From contig NZ_LT629736.1 in NCBI RefSeq assembly GCF_900104945.1, forward strand, positions 1,364,001 to 1,428,000: a stretch of 64,000 nt of DNA, written 5' to 3'. The notes below the pieces were generated by a model. That model saw only the letters and a list, made by a program, of their open reading frames with translations, was not told the origin of the DNA and made no database searches. This DNA is from Halopseudomonas xinjiangensis (GTDB taxonomy: Bacteria > Pseudomonadota > Gammaproteobacteria > Pseudomonadales > Pseudomonadaceae). Position numbers and translations under genes: made by a program. Positions within the stretch are counted from its first letter, which is position 1. Each line of letters starts with the position of its first letter. Below, piece after piece: positions 1 to 7,856 of this stretch.

Positions 1-211
1 CATACCCACGAGCGTCTTCAAAGTCCTCGGAGAAATGCGCGGCATAAGCGAAGAGTTTTTTCGGGACGCAACCGACATTGACGCAGGTGCCGCCCAGGTA
101 CAGGTCTTCTGCGACCGCCACCCGCGCACCGAAGGTTGCGGCCATTCGGCTCGCACGCACGCCACCCGATCCCGCGCCAATCACGAAGAGATCGAAATCA
201 TATTCTGCCAT
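1..211 (-). CDS. gor: Glutathione-disulfide reductase, N-terminal part (cut by window edge)
   Basis: Only the first 70 codons are present; the gene runs off the left edge. The N-terminus reads as a Rossmann FAD-binding start ([14 protein letters not shown]) followed by the redox-active disulfide motif [13 protein letters not shown], which is characteristic of glutathione reductase among pyridine-nucleotide disulfide oxidoreductases. The enzyme reduces glutathione disulfide with NADPH in the cytoplasm. The ATG at 211 is the natural start because the FAD motif begins within ten residues of it. Dihydrolipoamide dehydrogenase or mercuric reductase would carry a different spacing around the CxxxxC motif, so the gor call is fairly firm even from this fragment. 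Confidence 0.88.
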   Translation of the reverse strand, partial: MAEYDFDLFVIGAGSGGVRASRMAATFGARVAVAEDLYLGGTCVNVGCVPKKLFAYAAHFSEDFEDARGY

Positions 212-289
212 GCTCGTTCTCGCTGCTATCCGAAAGGCGTCAGCATACCCGATCACGCGACGCTTTTGGCTCGCGAGTAGCAGCCAGGC

Positions 290-1165
290 TTAAGTCACCG
301 CTTCCTTTTGCCCCGGATTCTTGCCATCGGCCGAAGCATGTTCGATCACCGCATTCATCTCGACTCCGAGCAATAATACTGCCGAGGAGATATAGAAATA
401 GAACAGCAAAATGATAATCGCGCCGATGCTGCCGTAGGTCGCGTCGTAGTTGCCGAAATTCCTCACGTACAGGCCGAAGGCGATGGAGGCGACGATCCAC
501 ACGATGACAGCGACTGCCGAACCCGGCGTAATGAAGCGAAACTGCTGTTTGACGTCGGGCATCAGATAATTGACCACCGCAACGACCAGCATCAATAGGA
601 GTACGATCGCCGGCCAGCGTACCCAGGTCCAGATCGTCACGAACAGGCTACCGATTCCGACACGGTCGGCCAGCCACTGTACGGCCTGTGGCCCGAGAAT
701 CATCAGGCCGGCGACGGCCAGCAACATGATCGCAATGCCGATTGTGTAAAGAATCGAGAGAATGAACAGCTTCCAGATCGGCCTGCCCTCATCCACGCCA
801 TAGGCCTTGTTCATGGCGTTGATCAGCGAGCGTACGCCAACCGATGCAGTCCAGATCGCAATCAGCACACCGATGGACATGACCCCGGTGTTCTGGCTCT
901 GCAACTGGTCTATGACCGGATTGACCTGCTCCAGCGCCTGGGAAGGCAAAGCCATCGCCGCCTGCTGACGGAGCCAGTCGAAAAATTGCGGTACATGCAA
1001 AAAGCCCAGCAGCGCTATCAGGAACAGCAGAAAGGGAAACAGGGCGAACAATGCTCGATACGCGAGCGCTGCCGCATAGGTCGACATATCGTCGTCGCCG
1101 AACGCCTTGAACGTGCGTTTGCATAGCTCGACGAAGCCTACCCCGCGTGTATCGAAGATCCCCAT
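290..1165 (-). CDS. YihY/BrkB family inner-membrane protein (copy 1)
   Basis: A 291-residue protein with about six hydrophobic segments. It has the family hallmark near the N-terminus (TYAAALAYRALFALFPFLLF) and the FDWLRQQ stretch. The family was once called ribonuclease BN by mistake; its molecular role is unsettled and transport or envelope function is usually assumed. The start at 1165 has a strong AGGAGG site eight bases upstream. The C-terminal tail after the last membrane segment is charged and cytoplasmic in character (EMNAVIEHASADGKNPGQ). A clear paralogue lies at 2301-3176, separated only by a cation exchanger gene on the same strand. Confidence 0.88.
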   Translation of the reverse strand: MGIFDTRGVGFVELCKRTFKAFGDDDMSTYAAALAYRALFALFPFLLFLIALLGFLHVPQFFDWLRQQAAMALPSQALEQVNPVIDQLQSQNTGVMSIGVLIAIWTASVGVRSLINAMNKAYGVDEGRPIWKLFILSILYTIGIAIMLLAVAGLMILGPQAVQWLADRVGIGSLFVTIWTWVRWPAIVLLLMLVVAVVNYLMPDVKQQFRFITPGSAVAVIVWIVASIAFGLYVRNFGNYDATYGSIGAIIILLFYFYISSAVLLLGVEMNAVIEHASADGKNPGQKEAVT

Positions 1166-1237
1166 GGCTGCCTCCTGAAACGTATGGTCTGCAACCTGTG
1201 ACGGTAGTTGTACAAAAGAGTTCGGGTTTGTACGTCG

Positions 1238-2278
1238 CTAAGGCAGGTCTCTCATAAGCACCATCCCTACCCCGGCCGCATAAATCAGGATCAGGCTGAC
1301 GCTTTCGAAACCGATCTCGCCGAGCCCGCGCTTCTCCCGCCGGATCAGTCCCATCAGCAGCACACCGGTCATGACAATCGACAGCGCTACCCAGAGCAGG
1401 ACCGAATCCGAGACCGCGTGATAGATCGACCCTTCGCGATAGGCTACGTCCGAGGCGGCCGCGAACAGCGTGTCGAATGCGTTCCCGCCGATGATCCCGC
1501 CGACCGCCAGCGTGAGCGCGCCGCGCCTGGCAGCGGCGACCGCGGTGACCAATTCGGGCAACGACGTGACGATGGAGGTAAGCAGGATGCCGACCGCCGC
1601 TTCGCCGATTGCCGTCTGGCTGGCGATGGCCGTTGCTGCGTGATGCAGGATCCAGCCGGAGATGCCGAGCAACGATGCCAGACCCAGGAACCAGCACCAC
1701 AGGCTCGCAAGGGAGTGGCTGGCCGAATCCTCTGCAGGCCGGTCCTCCCGCGTCTCGGCCGTTTGCGTCGGCTGCCACATGTCCGCAGCCTGGCCGGAGC
1801 GAATAACGTGCAAGCCATACAGATAGCCGCCGAACAGGACGATGGTTGCCGGATGCACCGACCATATCGTGTATTCCGGCGCAAACGCGCCCACCATGAT
1901 GATCGCGAGCAGACACAGCAGCAGCGTTCCCTGCAGCATGTTCCCGAGCGAGGCCGCTGCGTGCTCCAGATTGACGCGGCGCAGAGTCATGTCCGCTACT
2001 GTCAGAAACAGCGTTTGCACAGCGATGCCGCCTACCGCGTTGCTCATTGCCAGTTCCGCCTGGCCGCGGGAGGCGGCAGTGACCGACAACACGATGCCGG
2101 CCAGCGAGGTCGCCATGCCTAGAAGCAGCGCGCCGGCCAGCGCTTCGCCCATTCCGGTACGATCGGCCAGCTGGTCGACCACGGTGGCCAGCTTTACCCC
2201 GGCGAGGCAAATCACCACCGCGCAGACCGCTACCAGCAACATGCTAACCAGTAATCCTGGTTCGGTAAGGGCGTCCAT
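1238..2278 (-). CDS. Calcium/sodium antiporter family (CaCA) membrane protein
   Basis: A 346-residue hydrophobic protein with the two inverted alpha repeats of the CaCA superfamily. The first is seen around GALLLGMATSLAGIVLSVTA and the second around GILLTSIVTSLPELVTAVAA, each followed by a conserved asparagine/glycine stretch (SNAVGG, GGNAFDTLF). The second repeat keeps the acidic residue (SLPELV) normally involved in cation binding, while the first has SLAGIV at that place, so ion selectivity may differ from classical YrbG proteins. A longer frame opens at 2365, but it would overlap the upstream gene by 65 bases; the ATG at 2278 has an AAGGAA site at proper spacing and begins a membrane segment, so I prefer it. 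Confidence 0.82.
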   Translation of the reverse strand: MDALTEPGLLVSMLLVAVCAVVICLAGVKLATVVDQLADRTGMGEALAGALLLGMATSLAGIVLSVTAASRGQAELAMSNAVGGIAVQTLFLTVADMTLRRVNLEHAAASLGNMLQGTLLLCLLAIIMVGAFAPEYTIWSVHPATIVLFGGYLYGLHVIRSGQAADMWQPTQTAETREDRPAEDSASHSLASLWCWFLGLASLLGISGWILHHAATAIASQTAIGEAAVGILLTSIVTSLPELVTAVAAARRGALTLAVGGIIGGNAFDTLFAAASDVAYREGSIYHAVSDSVLLWVALSIVMTGVLLMGLIRREKRGLGEIGFESVSLILIYAAGVGMVLMRDLP

Positions 2279-2300
2279 GGGTTTCCTTGTTGTTGAACCG

Positions 2301-3176
2301 CTACCGCGACGGAGACCGGGCTCCATCCTGCTTCCCGCGGCCCGCGCCGTGCTCGATAACGGCATTGACCTCGGCGCCGAGCAGGAGCACCAGCGCGGAG
2401 ACGTAGAAATACAGCAGCAAAACGATGATTGCCCCTAATCCGCCGTAAAGCGCGCCGTAGTCGCCGAAGTTGCGCACGTAGAAGCTGAATCCGATTGAAG
2501 AGAGGATCCAGACCGGAACCGCAAGCAAGGATCCTGGCGACACGAAGCGGAAGCTTTGCTCGACATCGGGCGTGACGTAGTAAAGCAGCGCTACCACGAG
2601 CAGCAGCAAAATCAGGATTACTGGCCAGCGCAGCCACCGCCATATCCAGGCGACTCGCTCGCCCCGATCGAACAGATCGACAAGCCGCTCGGTGACTTCC
2701 GGGCCAAGCATCATCACAGCTGCCGTGCAGAGCAACATCAGCGTGATCGTGAGCGTGGTGCCGACGGTTATGCAGGCAATTTTCCAGAACGGACGGCTTT
2801 CCTCCACGTCGTAGACATTATTCATAGCGAACATGAGATCGCGGATCGCAAGCGCGGCTGTCCACAGTGCAACCACGACACCGATGAGCAGGACGCCGCC
2901 TCGCCTGGTGCTCAGCTCATCGATGATCGGGTCGACCTGCTCCATTACCGCACTGGGCAGCGCCAGGGCAGCCTGTTGCCGCAGCCAGTCGAAAAACTCC
3001 GGTACGCCCAGGAAGCCGAGGATGGCGATCAGAAGGACCAGAAACGGAAACATCGCGAATACGATGCGAAACGCGAGCGCAGCGGCGTAGGTCTGCATGC
3101 GATCCTCAGCGAACGCACGCAGCGTCTGCCTCGTCACGGCAGACCAGCCCATTCCGCGAAGGGCTAGCAGACTCAT
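2301..3176 (-). CDS. YihY/BrkB family inner-membrane protein (copy 2)
   Basis: Also 291 residues and alignable without gaps to the copy at 290-1165, with obvious conservation in TYAAALAFR, FFDWLRQQAALALPS, AMNNVYDVEESRPFWK and VRNFGDYGALYGGLGA. About six membrane segments are predicted by eye. It is the first gene of the run YihY - CaCA exchanger - YihY; the exchanger starts 22 bases downstream. The ribosome binding site before 3176 is weak. Gene duplication with retention of an exchanger between the copies suggests the three products act together at the inner membrane, but no function can be stated. Confidence 0.86.
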   Translation of the reverse strand: MSLLALRGMGWSAVTRQTLRAFAEDRMQTYAAALAFRIVFAMFPFLVLLIAILGFLGVPEFFDWLRQQAALALPSAVMEQVDPIIDELSTRRGGVLLIGVVVALWTAALAIRDLMFAMNNVYDVEESRPFWKIACITVGTTLTITLMLLCTAAVMMLGPEVTERLVDLFDRGERVAWIWRWLRWPVILILLLLVVALLYYVTPDVEQSFRFVSPGSLLAVPVWILSSIGFSFYVRNFGDYGALYGGLGAIIVLLLYFYVSALVLLLGAEVNAVIEHGAGRGKQDGARSPSR

Positions 3177-3273
3177 GCCAGTCGCCCACTAAGGTGACGG
3201 CCCGCCTGGCGACCCCAAAACAAGGTTGGCTGGATCGCAGCGCCCCGCGACCGGACGCAAGGCCTGATAGCCA

Positions 3274-4035
3274 CTACCGTGACGAACTCTGTTCCGGTTG
3301 CAACAAGCTTCGAAGAACCTGGGCTATGGTTTCGATGTTTTCGTGGGCGAGTACGTGGTACTCCTGTTCGCGCAGGAATATCCGCATGTCGGCGTCGCCC
3401 CCCTCCCGCTTGCGATTGAGATTCTGCTCCATACGGTCCAGTGCCGTTCTCGCCTGCTTGATCTGTTGCGGATCATAGGCCCAGCCGTAGTCCGAGCCAG
3501 CATCGTCAAGCGCGTTGACGAGATCGGCAGTGCTTTCGCGCAGCTCATCGAGCTGGTCGAGAAGCTGATGGCCGACGACGATGTCCAGATTGCGTGTATC
3601 CCAGCTACCACCCAACATCGCTGAAATCTGCGAGAGGTGATCGCCAAGGTTGCGAATCTGCCGGTTCACGGTGACGCCGGAGTCGTCATCCCCCAACCAG
3701 CTGAGCCAAGCTGCATCGGTGGAATCGGCTTTCTCATCCAGCTCGCGCCCCATATCGTCCAATTGCTGGCGTATCTGTTCCAGCGTCGTCTTGCGCTCAG
3801 GCCAGTTGTCGATACCGAGCCGGTCGCCAGCATCGAGCAAAGCGTCGATGAACTCAGCCGTAGAGTCTCGTACGTCGTCCAGCGCATCGATAACGCTATG
3901 TCCGACGATGATCGAAACTGTCGACGGTTGAGCTGGCTGCTGCGTTTTCTGGGCAAAGGATTGCATTGGAAGCGCGAGCGAGATGGCTCCGACCAACGCG
4001 GCGGCAGGGAGCGACATGGAAGACTTGCTGTTCAC
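3274..4035 (-). CDS. Exported protein with two tandem repeats, unknown function
   Basis: I choose the GTG at 4035 because AGAGGAGGAAA stands just upstream and because the product then opens with a normal signal peptide (basic NSK, hydrophobic core, cleavage near SFA/Q at residue 28). The reading frame extends to 4107 but those 24 residues look non-coding. The mature protein is two copies of one unit about 110 residues apart: IIVGHSVIDALDDVRDSTAE (from residue 42) matches IVVGHQLLDQLDELRESTAD (from residue 152), and each is followed by a charged helical part. It is acidic, probably helical and periplasmic. I recognise no family. Confidence 0.75.
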   Translation of the reverse strand: MNSKSSMSLPAAALVGAISLALPMQSFAQKTQQPAQPSTVSIIVGHSVIDALDDVRDSTAEFIDALLDAGDRLGIDNWPERKTTLEQIRQQLDDMGRELDEKADSTDAAWLSWLGDDDSGVTVNRQIRNLGDHLSQISAMLGGSWDTRNLDIVVGHQLLDQLDELRESTADLVNALDDAGSDYGWAYDPQQIKQARTALDRMEQNLNRKREGGDADMRIFLREQEYHVLAHENIETIAQVLRSLLQPEQSSSR

Positions 4036-4248
4036 GGTTTCCTCCTCTGGTCGTTTCGTAGCGCCTCGTTCGGTTGCGCATGAACATTCGGCAGGAAGAC
4101 GCGCCAAGGGTTCCTTGAATGCGCGACGAGGGTGCTACGACACAGGGAGGGTTGAGCTGCGGGAGGGCTCGGCTTGGATCAGCAGAAAGCTAAAAGGATA
4201 AAACGGAACGCGGTACGGAGCGATGGGATGTGGGAGCGCTACAACGGA

Positions 4249-4335
4249 TGGTGCCCGGAGCCGGAATCGAACCGGCACGGAGTTGCCTCCGAGGGATTTT
4301 AAGTCCCTTGCGTCTACCAGTTTCGCCATCCGGGC
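4249..4335 (-). tRNA. tRNA-Leu (anticodon TAA)
   Basis: An 87-base tRNA including encoded CCA, with the long variable arm of tRNA-Leu (CGGAGGCAACTCCG), a GTTCGATTC T-loop and anticodon TAA in the loop ACTTAAAAT. The acceptor stem GCCCGGA pairs with TCCGGGC. It is the last of three tRNAs transcribed leftward. Confidence 0.97.
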
Positions 4336-4360
4336 TGACAGGTACCGTAAAACTGAATAA

Positions 4361-4434
4361 TGGAGGCCGAGGTCGGAATCGAACCGGCGTACACGGATTT
4401 GCAATCCGCTGCATGACCACTCTGCCACCCGGCC
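4361..4434 (-). tRNA. tRNA-Cys (anticodon GCA)
   Basis: A 74-base tRNA with encoded CCA, acceptor GGCCGGG, anticodon GCA in the loop ATTGCAAAT and T-loop GTTCGATTC. It lies 25 bases downstream of the tRNA-Leu in window order and is the middle member of the three-tRNA operon. Confidence 0.97.
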
Positions 4435-4478
4435 TCTAAGGGGGCTGCCAGACCGGCGAAACCGGTATGACAAAAAAC

Positions 4479-4554
<76 letters not shown>

Positions 4555-4569
4555 TTTGGAACGGCGCCC

Positions 4570-4597
4570 ATTCTATCCTGCTCGAGCGCTCTGTCAA
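4570..4597 (-). promoter_or_regulatory. Sigma-70 promoter of the tRNA-Gly-Cys-Leu operon
   Basis: On the minus strand there is a perfect -35 box TTGACA (4592-4597), a 16-base spacer and a -10 box TAGAAT (4570-4575), followed by the GC-rich discriminator GGGCGCCG and the tRNA-Gly 15 bases later. The GC-rich discriminator is typical of stable-RNA promoters under stringent control. It lies in the 60-base gap after the pgsA stop, so the tRNAs need not depend on read-through from pgsA. Confidence 0.8.
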
Positions 4598-4616
4598 GTC
4601 ATTGATTCAGAAAAAG

Positions 4617-5186
4617 TTATTTGTCGCTTTTTTGAACACTTTCCATGCTCATGTACGGCCACGCGGCGCGTAGATAAACGTACATTGACCATAACGTCAG
4701 CACCGCTGAAACCATCAAAAGCGCATAACCGAGGATGACCCAATTGGTCATCACCGGCGGGTTGGCTAGTAGCACGACCAGAGCCACCATCTGCGCGGCA
4801 GTCTTGTACTTGCCGAGCCTGGATACCGCCACCTTGCCGCGCGCACCGATCTCGGCCATCCATTCACGCAGCGCCGAAATGACGATTTCGCGCCCGATGA
4901 CCACCGCCGCTGGAGCCGTGACCCAGAAGTTGGCATGGCTTTGCACCAGCAGAACCAGCGCCACGGCAACCATCAGTTTGTCCGCCACAGGATCGAGGAA
5001 TGCGCCAAAGGGCGTGCTCTGCTCAAGCTTGCGCGCAAGGTAGCCGTCGAGCCAGTCGGTGAGGCTGGCGAAGGTAAAAACGATCGACGCAGCCAGGTAA
5101 CTCCAGCCAAAGGGAAGGTAATACAGAACGATGAAAATCGGGATCAACGCAACCCGCAGGAGCGTGAGTATGTTCGGAATGTTCAT
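4617..5186 (-). CDS. pgsA: CDP-diacylglycerol--glycerol-3-phosphate 3-phosphatidyltransferase
   Basis: A 189-residue inner-membrane protein that makes phosphatidylglycerol phosphate from CDP-diacylglycerol and glycerol-3-phosphate, the committed step to phosphatidylglycerol and cardiolipin. The CDP-alcohol phosphatidyltransferase motif is complete: DWLDGYLARKL, then GAFLDPVADKLM. Four or more hydrophobic segments surround it, and the length matches the usual 180-190 residues. It follows uvrC by 30 bases on the same strand and precedes the three tRNAs, an arrangement standard in Pseudomonas. Confidence 0.96.
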   Translation of the reverse strand: MNIPNILTLLRVALIPIFIVLYYLPFGWSYLAASIVFTFASLTDWLDGYLARKLEQSTPFGAFLDPVADKLMVAVALVLLVQSHANFWVTAPAAVVIGREIVISALREWMAEIGARGKVAVSRLGKYKTAAQMVALVVLLANPPVMTNWVILGYALLMVSAVLTLWSMYVYLRAAWPYMSMESVQKSDK

Positions 5187-5216
5187 GTAGTCTCGACTAT
5201 CGGCTTTGTAGGCATT

Positions 5217-7043
5217 CTAGTCGCTATGCAGAACCGCATAAATCTGTTCCGCAAGTTTTTTACTGATCCCCGGTACCTTGGCGATCTCGACGGCGCTCGC
5301 CCGGCAGAGTTCCTGTAGCCCGCCGAAGTGCTTGAGCAGCTCGCGCCGACGCTTCGGCCCTACCCCTTCGATCCCTTCGAGCGTCGACGTGTTGCGCGTC
5401 TTGCCGCGACGCTGCCGATGCCCGGTGATGGCGAAACGGTGCGCTTCGTCGCGGATCTGCTGAATCAGGTGAAGCGCGGGCGAGTGCCCCGGCAATACCA
5501 GCTCATTGTTGGTTTCGTTCAGATACAGCGTTTCCAGACCCGGCTTACGTGTGATGCCCTTGGCGACGCCGACGACGGTCAGGTCATGAATCATCAGCTC
5601 GCCAAGCACTTCGAGGGCCATACCCATCTGGCCTTTGCCGCCGTCGATCAGCAGAATATCCGGCAGCTTGCCCTCGCCTTCCTTGACCTTGTTGAAGCGT
5701 CGGCTCAGCGCCTGGCGCATGGCAGCGTAATCATCACCGGCGGTCACGCCTTCGATGTTGTAACGGCGGTAATCGCTTTTGAGCGGTCCTTCCGGGCCGA
5801 AAACGACGCAGGAGGCAACGGTGGCTTCGCCGCTGGAATGGCTGATGTCGAAACATTCCAGGCGCGTGGGCATTTCATCCAGGCCGAGCGCTTCCTGCAG
5901 CATATCGAAGCGCGTCTGCATGTTCTGTCGATTGGCGAGCATCCCGCTCAGCGCAGCTTCGGCGTTGGTGACCGCCAGCTGCTGCCAGCGGCTGCGCGTA
6001 CCGCGGACCCGGTGACTGATCGTCACGCCGAAGCCGCGCGCCACGGCGAGCGCTTCGGCAATAACCTCTAGATCTTCGTGCACTGCGTTGACGATGATTT
6101 CGCCGGGCAGCTCGCGTTCGGCACCGCCCAGGTAGTATTGCGGAAGAAAGGCGGCGACGACCTCCCCCGGCGTGTGTTCGATGCCGATGCGGGGAAAGTG
6201 GTTCTTGCTGCCAAGTACCCTCCCCTGGCGCACCATGACCACATGGACGCAGGCGCCTCCGGGTGAGACGGCCGCAGCGACGATGTCCACGTTACCTTGC
6301 TCGGTATCCATGCTTTGCTGGTCCTGCACGCGCCGCAGGATGCCGATCTGGTCGCGCACTTCGGCGGCGCGTTCAAAGTCGAGGTTTTCCGCGGCGCTTT
6401 CCATCGTCCGCGTCAGCTCGCTGGCCAGCGCGTTACTGCGTCCCTCAAGAAACATGACGGAGTGGCGTACGTCCTCGGCGTATTCCTGCGGGTCTACCAA
6501 GCCCACACACGGACCCTTACAGCGCTTGATCTGATATTGCAGACAGGGCCGGGTGCGGTTGCGGTAGTAACTGTCCTCACATTGGCGAACCTTGAACGCC
6601 TTTTGGAGGAGATTCAGGCTCTCCCGAATGGCACCAGCGCTCGGATACGGCCCAAAGTACCTGCCCTTCGCCCTCTTGGTGCCACGGTGCAGCCCCAATC
6701 GCGGAAAATCGTCCTGGCTGAGAAAGACGTAAGGATAGGATTTGTCGTCGCGCAGCAGAATGTTGTATGGCGGCCGTGAGGCTTTGATCAGGCTTTGCTC
6801 AAGTAGCAACGCCTCGGTCTCGTTGGCCGTGATGGTGGTGTCTATCGCACGGATGCGCGCCACCAGAGCCTCGGTCTTGGGGCTCAAGCCTGTCTTGCGG
6901 AAATAACTGGCCAGCCGCTTTTTGAGGTTGCGTGCCTTGCCGACGTAGAGCAGTTCGCCCTGCTCGTCGAGCATCCGGTACACGCCGGGTTTACTGCTCG
7001 CGGTGGAAAGAAACGCCTGGGGATCGAAAACGCTGTGATTCAT
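5217..7043 (-). CDS. uvrC: Excinuclease ABC subunit C
   Basis: A 608-residue protein, the expected UvrC length. It makes the dual incisions at damaged DNA in nucleotide excision repair after UvrA/UvrB loading. Visible parts are the N-terminal GIY-YIG nuclease ([20 protein letters not shown]), the UvrB-binding UVR region ([20 protein letters not shown]), the RNase H-like C-terminal nuclease ([29 protein letters not shown]) and terminal helix-hairpin-helix repeats ([19 protein letters not shown]). The frame opens upstream at 7205, but the ATG at 7043, two bases after the gacA stop, gives the canonical N-terminus, so translation is probably coupled to gacA. Confidence 0.97.
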   Translation of the reverse strand: MNHSVFDPQAFLSTASSKPGVYRMLDEQGELLYVGKARNLKKRLASYFRKTGLSPKTEALVARIRAIDTTITANETEALLLEQSLIKASRPPYNILLRDDKSYPYVFLSQDDFPRLGLHRGTKRAKGRYFGPYPSAGAIRESLNLLQKAFKVRQCEDSYYRNRTRPCLQYQIKRCKGPCVGLVDPQEYAEDVRHSVMFLEGRSNALASELTRTMESAAENLDFERAAEVRDQIGILRRVQDQQSMDTEQGNVDIVAAAVSPGGACVHVVMVRQGRVLGSKNHFPRIGIEHTPGEVVAAFLPQYYLGGAERELPGEIIVNAVHEDLEVIAEALAVARGFGVTISHRVRGTRSRWQQLAVTNAEAALSGMLANRQNMQTRFDMLQEALGLDEMPTRLECFDISHSSGEATVASCVVFGPEGPLKSDYRRYNIEGVTAGDDYAAMRQALSRRFNKVKEGEGKLPDILLIDGGKGQMGMALEVLGELMIHDLTVVGVAKGITRKPGLETLYLNETNNELVLPGHSPALHLIQQIRDEAHRFAITGHRQRRGKTRNTSTLEGIEGVGPKRRRELLKHFGGLQELCRASAVEIAKVPGISKKLAEQIYAVLHSD

Positions 7044-7045
7044 GC

Positions 7046-7690
7046 TCAATTCGGGGCGGCATCGACCATGCCGTGACGCACAGCCAGAAGAGCCAGCTCC
7101 ACGTCGCTGGTGATGCTGAGTTTCTCGAAAATACGATAGCGGTAGGTGTTCACCGTTTTTGGACTGAGGCACAACTTGTCCGAAATACTCTGTACTTTTT
7201 CGCAACCGACGATCATCAGGGCGATCTGCATCTCTCGGTCAGAGAGCGAGTCGAACGGGCAGTCGCTCGACGGATCGTAGAGCTTGGATATCAGCAGTTG
7301 GGCGACGTCCGGGCTCATGTACCGTTGGCCGGCAGCGACCTTGCGGATGGCACTGACCATCTCGTCGAGCGCCGCACCCTTGGTAACGTATCCGGACGCG
7401 CCTGCCTGCATCAGTCTGGTAGGAAAAGGTTCTTCGTCACAGACCGTGACGGCGATGACCTTGATGTGCTTGTCGTGCGAAGTGATCTTGCGAGTGGCTT
7501 CGAGCCCGCCGATGCCCGGCATGCGCACGTCCATCAACACGACGTCCGGTTTGAGCTTGCGCGCCTGATCGAGCGCCGATTCGCCGCAATCCGCTTCACC
7601 GACCACCGTCAGGCCCGGCACATCGCTCAGCATGCGGGTGATCCCCATGCGTACCAGATCATGGTCATCAACCACGAGTACCTTGATCAA
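7046..7690 (-). CDS. gacA: Response regulator GacA, read from a TTG start
   Basis: A LuxR/FixJ-family response regulator, partner of the GacS sensor, that drives small regulatory RNA transcription and post-transcriptional control through RsmA/CsrA. The receiver domain shows VLVVDDHD, the phospho-acceptor Asp in [10 protein letters not shown] and a conserved lysine (YVTKGA); the DNA-binding helix-turn-helix is [19 protein letters not shown]. Starting at the TTG at 7690 gives 214 residues, which is the known Pseudomonas GacA length, and AAGGGG stands nine bases upstream. The longer frame to 7738 adds 16 residues with no homology. The gene is followed directly by uvrC, the conserved gacA-uvrC pair. 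Confidence 0.94.
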   Translation of the reverse strand: MIKVLVVDDHDLVRMGITRMLSDVPGLTVVGEADCGESALDQARKLKPDVVLMDVRMPGIGGLEATRKITSHDKHIKVIAVTVCDEEPFPTRLMQAGASGYVTKGAALDEMVSAIRKVAAGQRYMSPDVAQLLISKLYDPSSDCPFDSLSDREMQIALMIVGCEKVQSISDKLCLSPKTVNTYRYRIFEKLSITSDVELALLAVRHGMVDAAPN

Positions 7691-7856
7691 TTCGGACCCC
7701 TTCGCCAATACCGGACAGCTTCTTGTGCCCCCTGTCATCCGGCAACAAGGAGCGGAACATGTAGGAGCATATTCCGTTATTCAATGGGGGCAACCTTAGC
7801 AAATTGGCGCGCCCAGCGAAACGACCAACCACACCGGGAAGGCGTCTATCGGACGA

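Noticed and set aside
789..2210. 473-codon minus-strand frame
   Set aside because: It is an out-of-frame shadow spanning the CaCA exchanger and YihY genes; low-complexity Arg/Gly-rich product with no domain.
4140..4248. Terminator after tRNA-Leu
   Set aside because: T-rich patches exist on the minus strand (near 4190-4205), but I could not find a stable stem before them.
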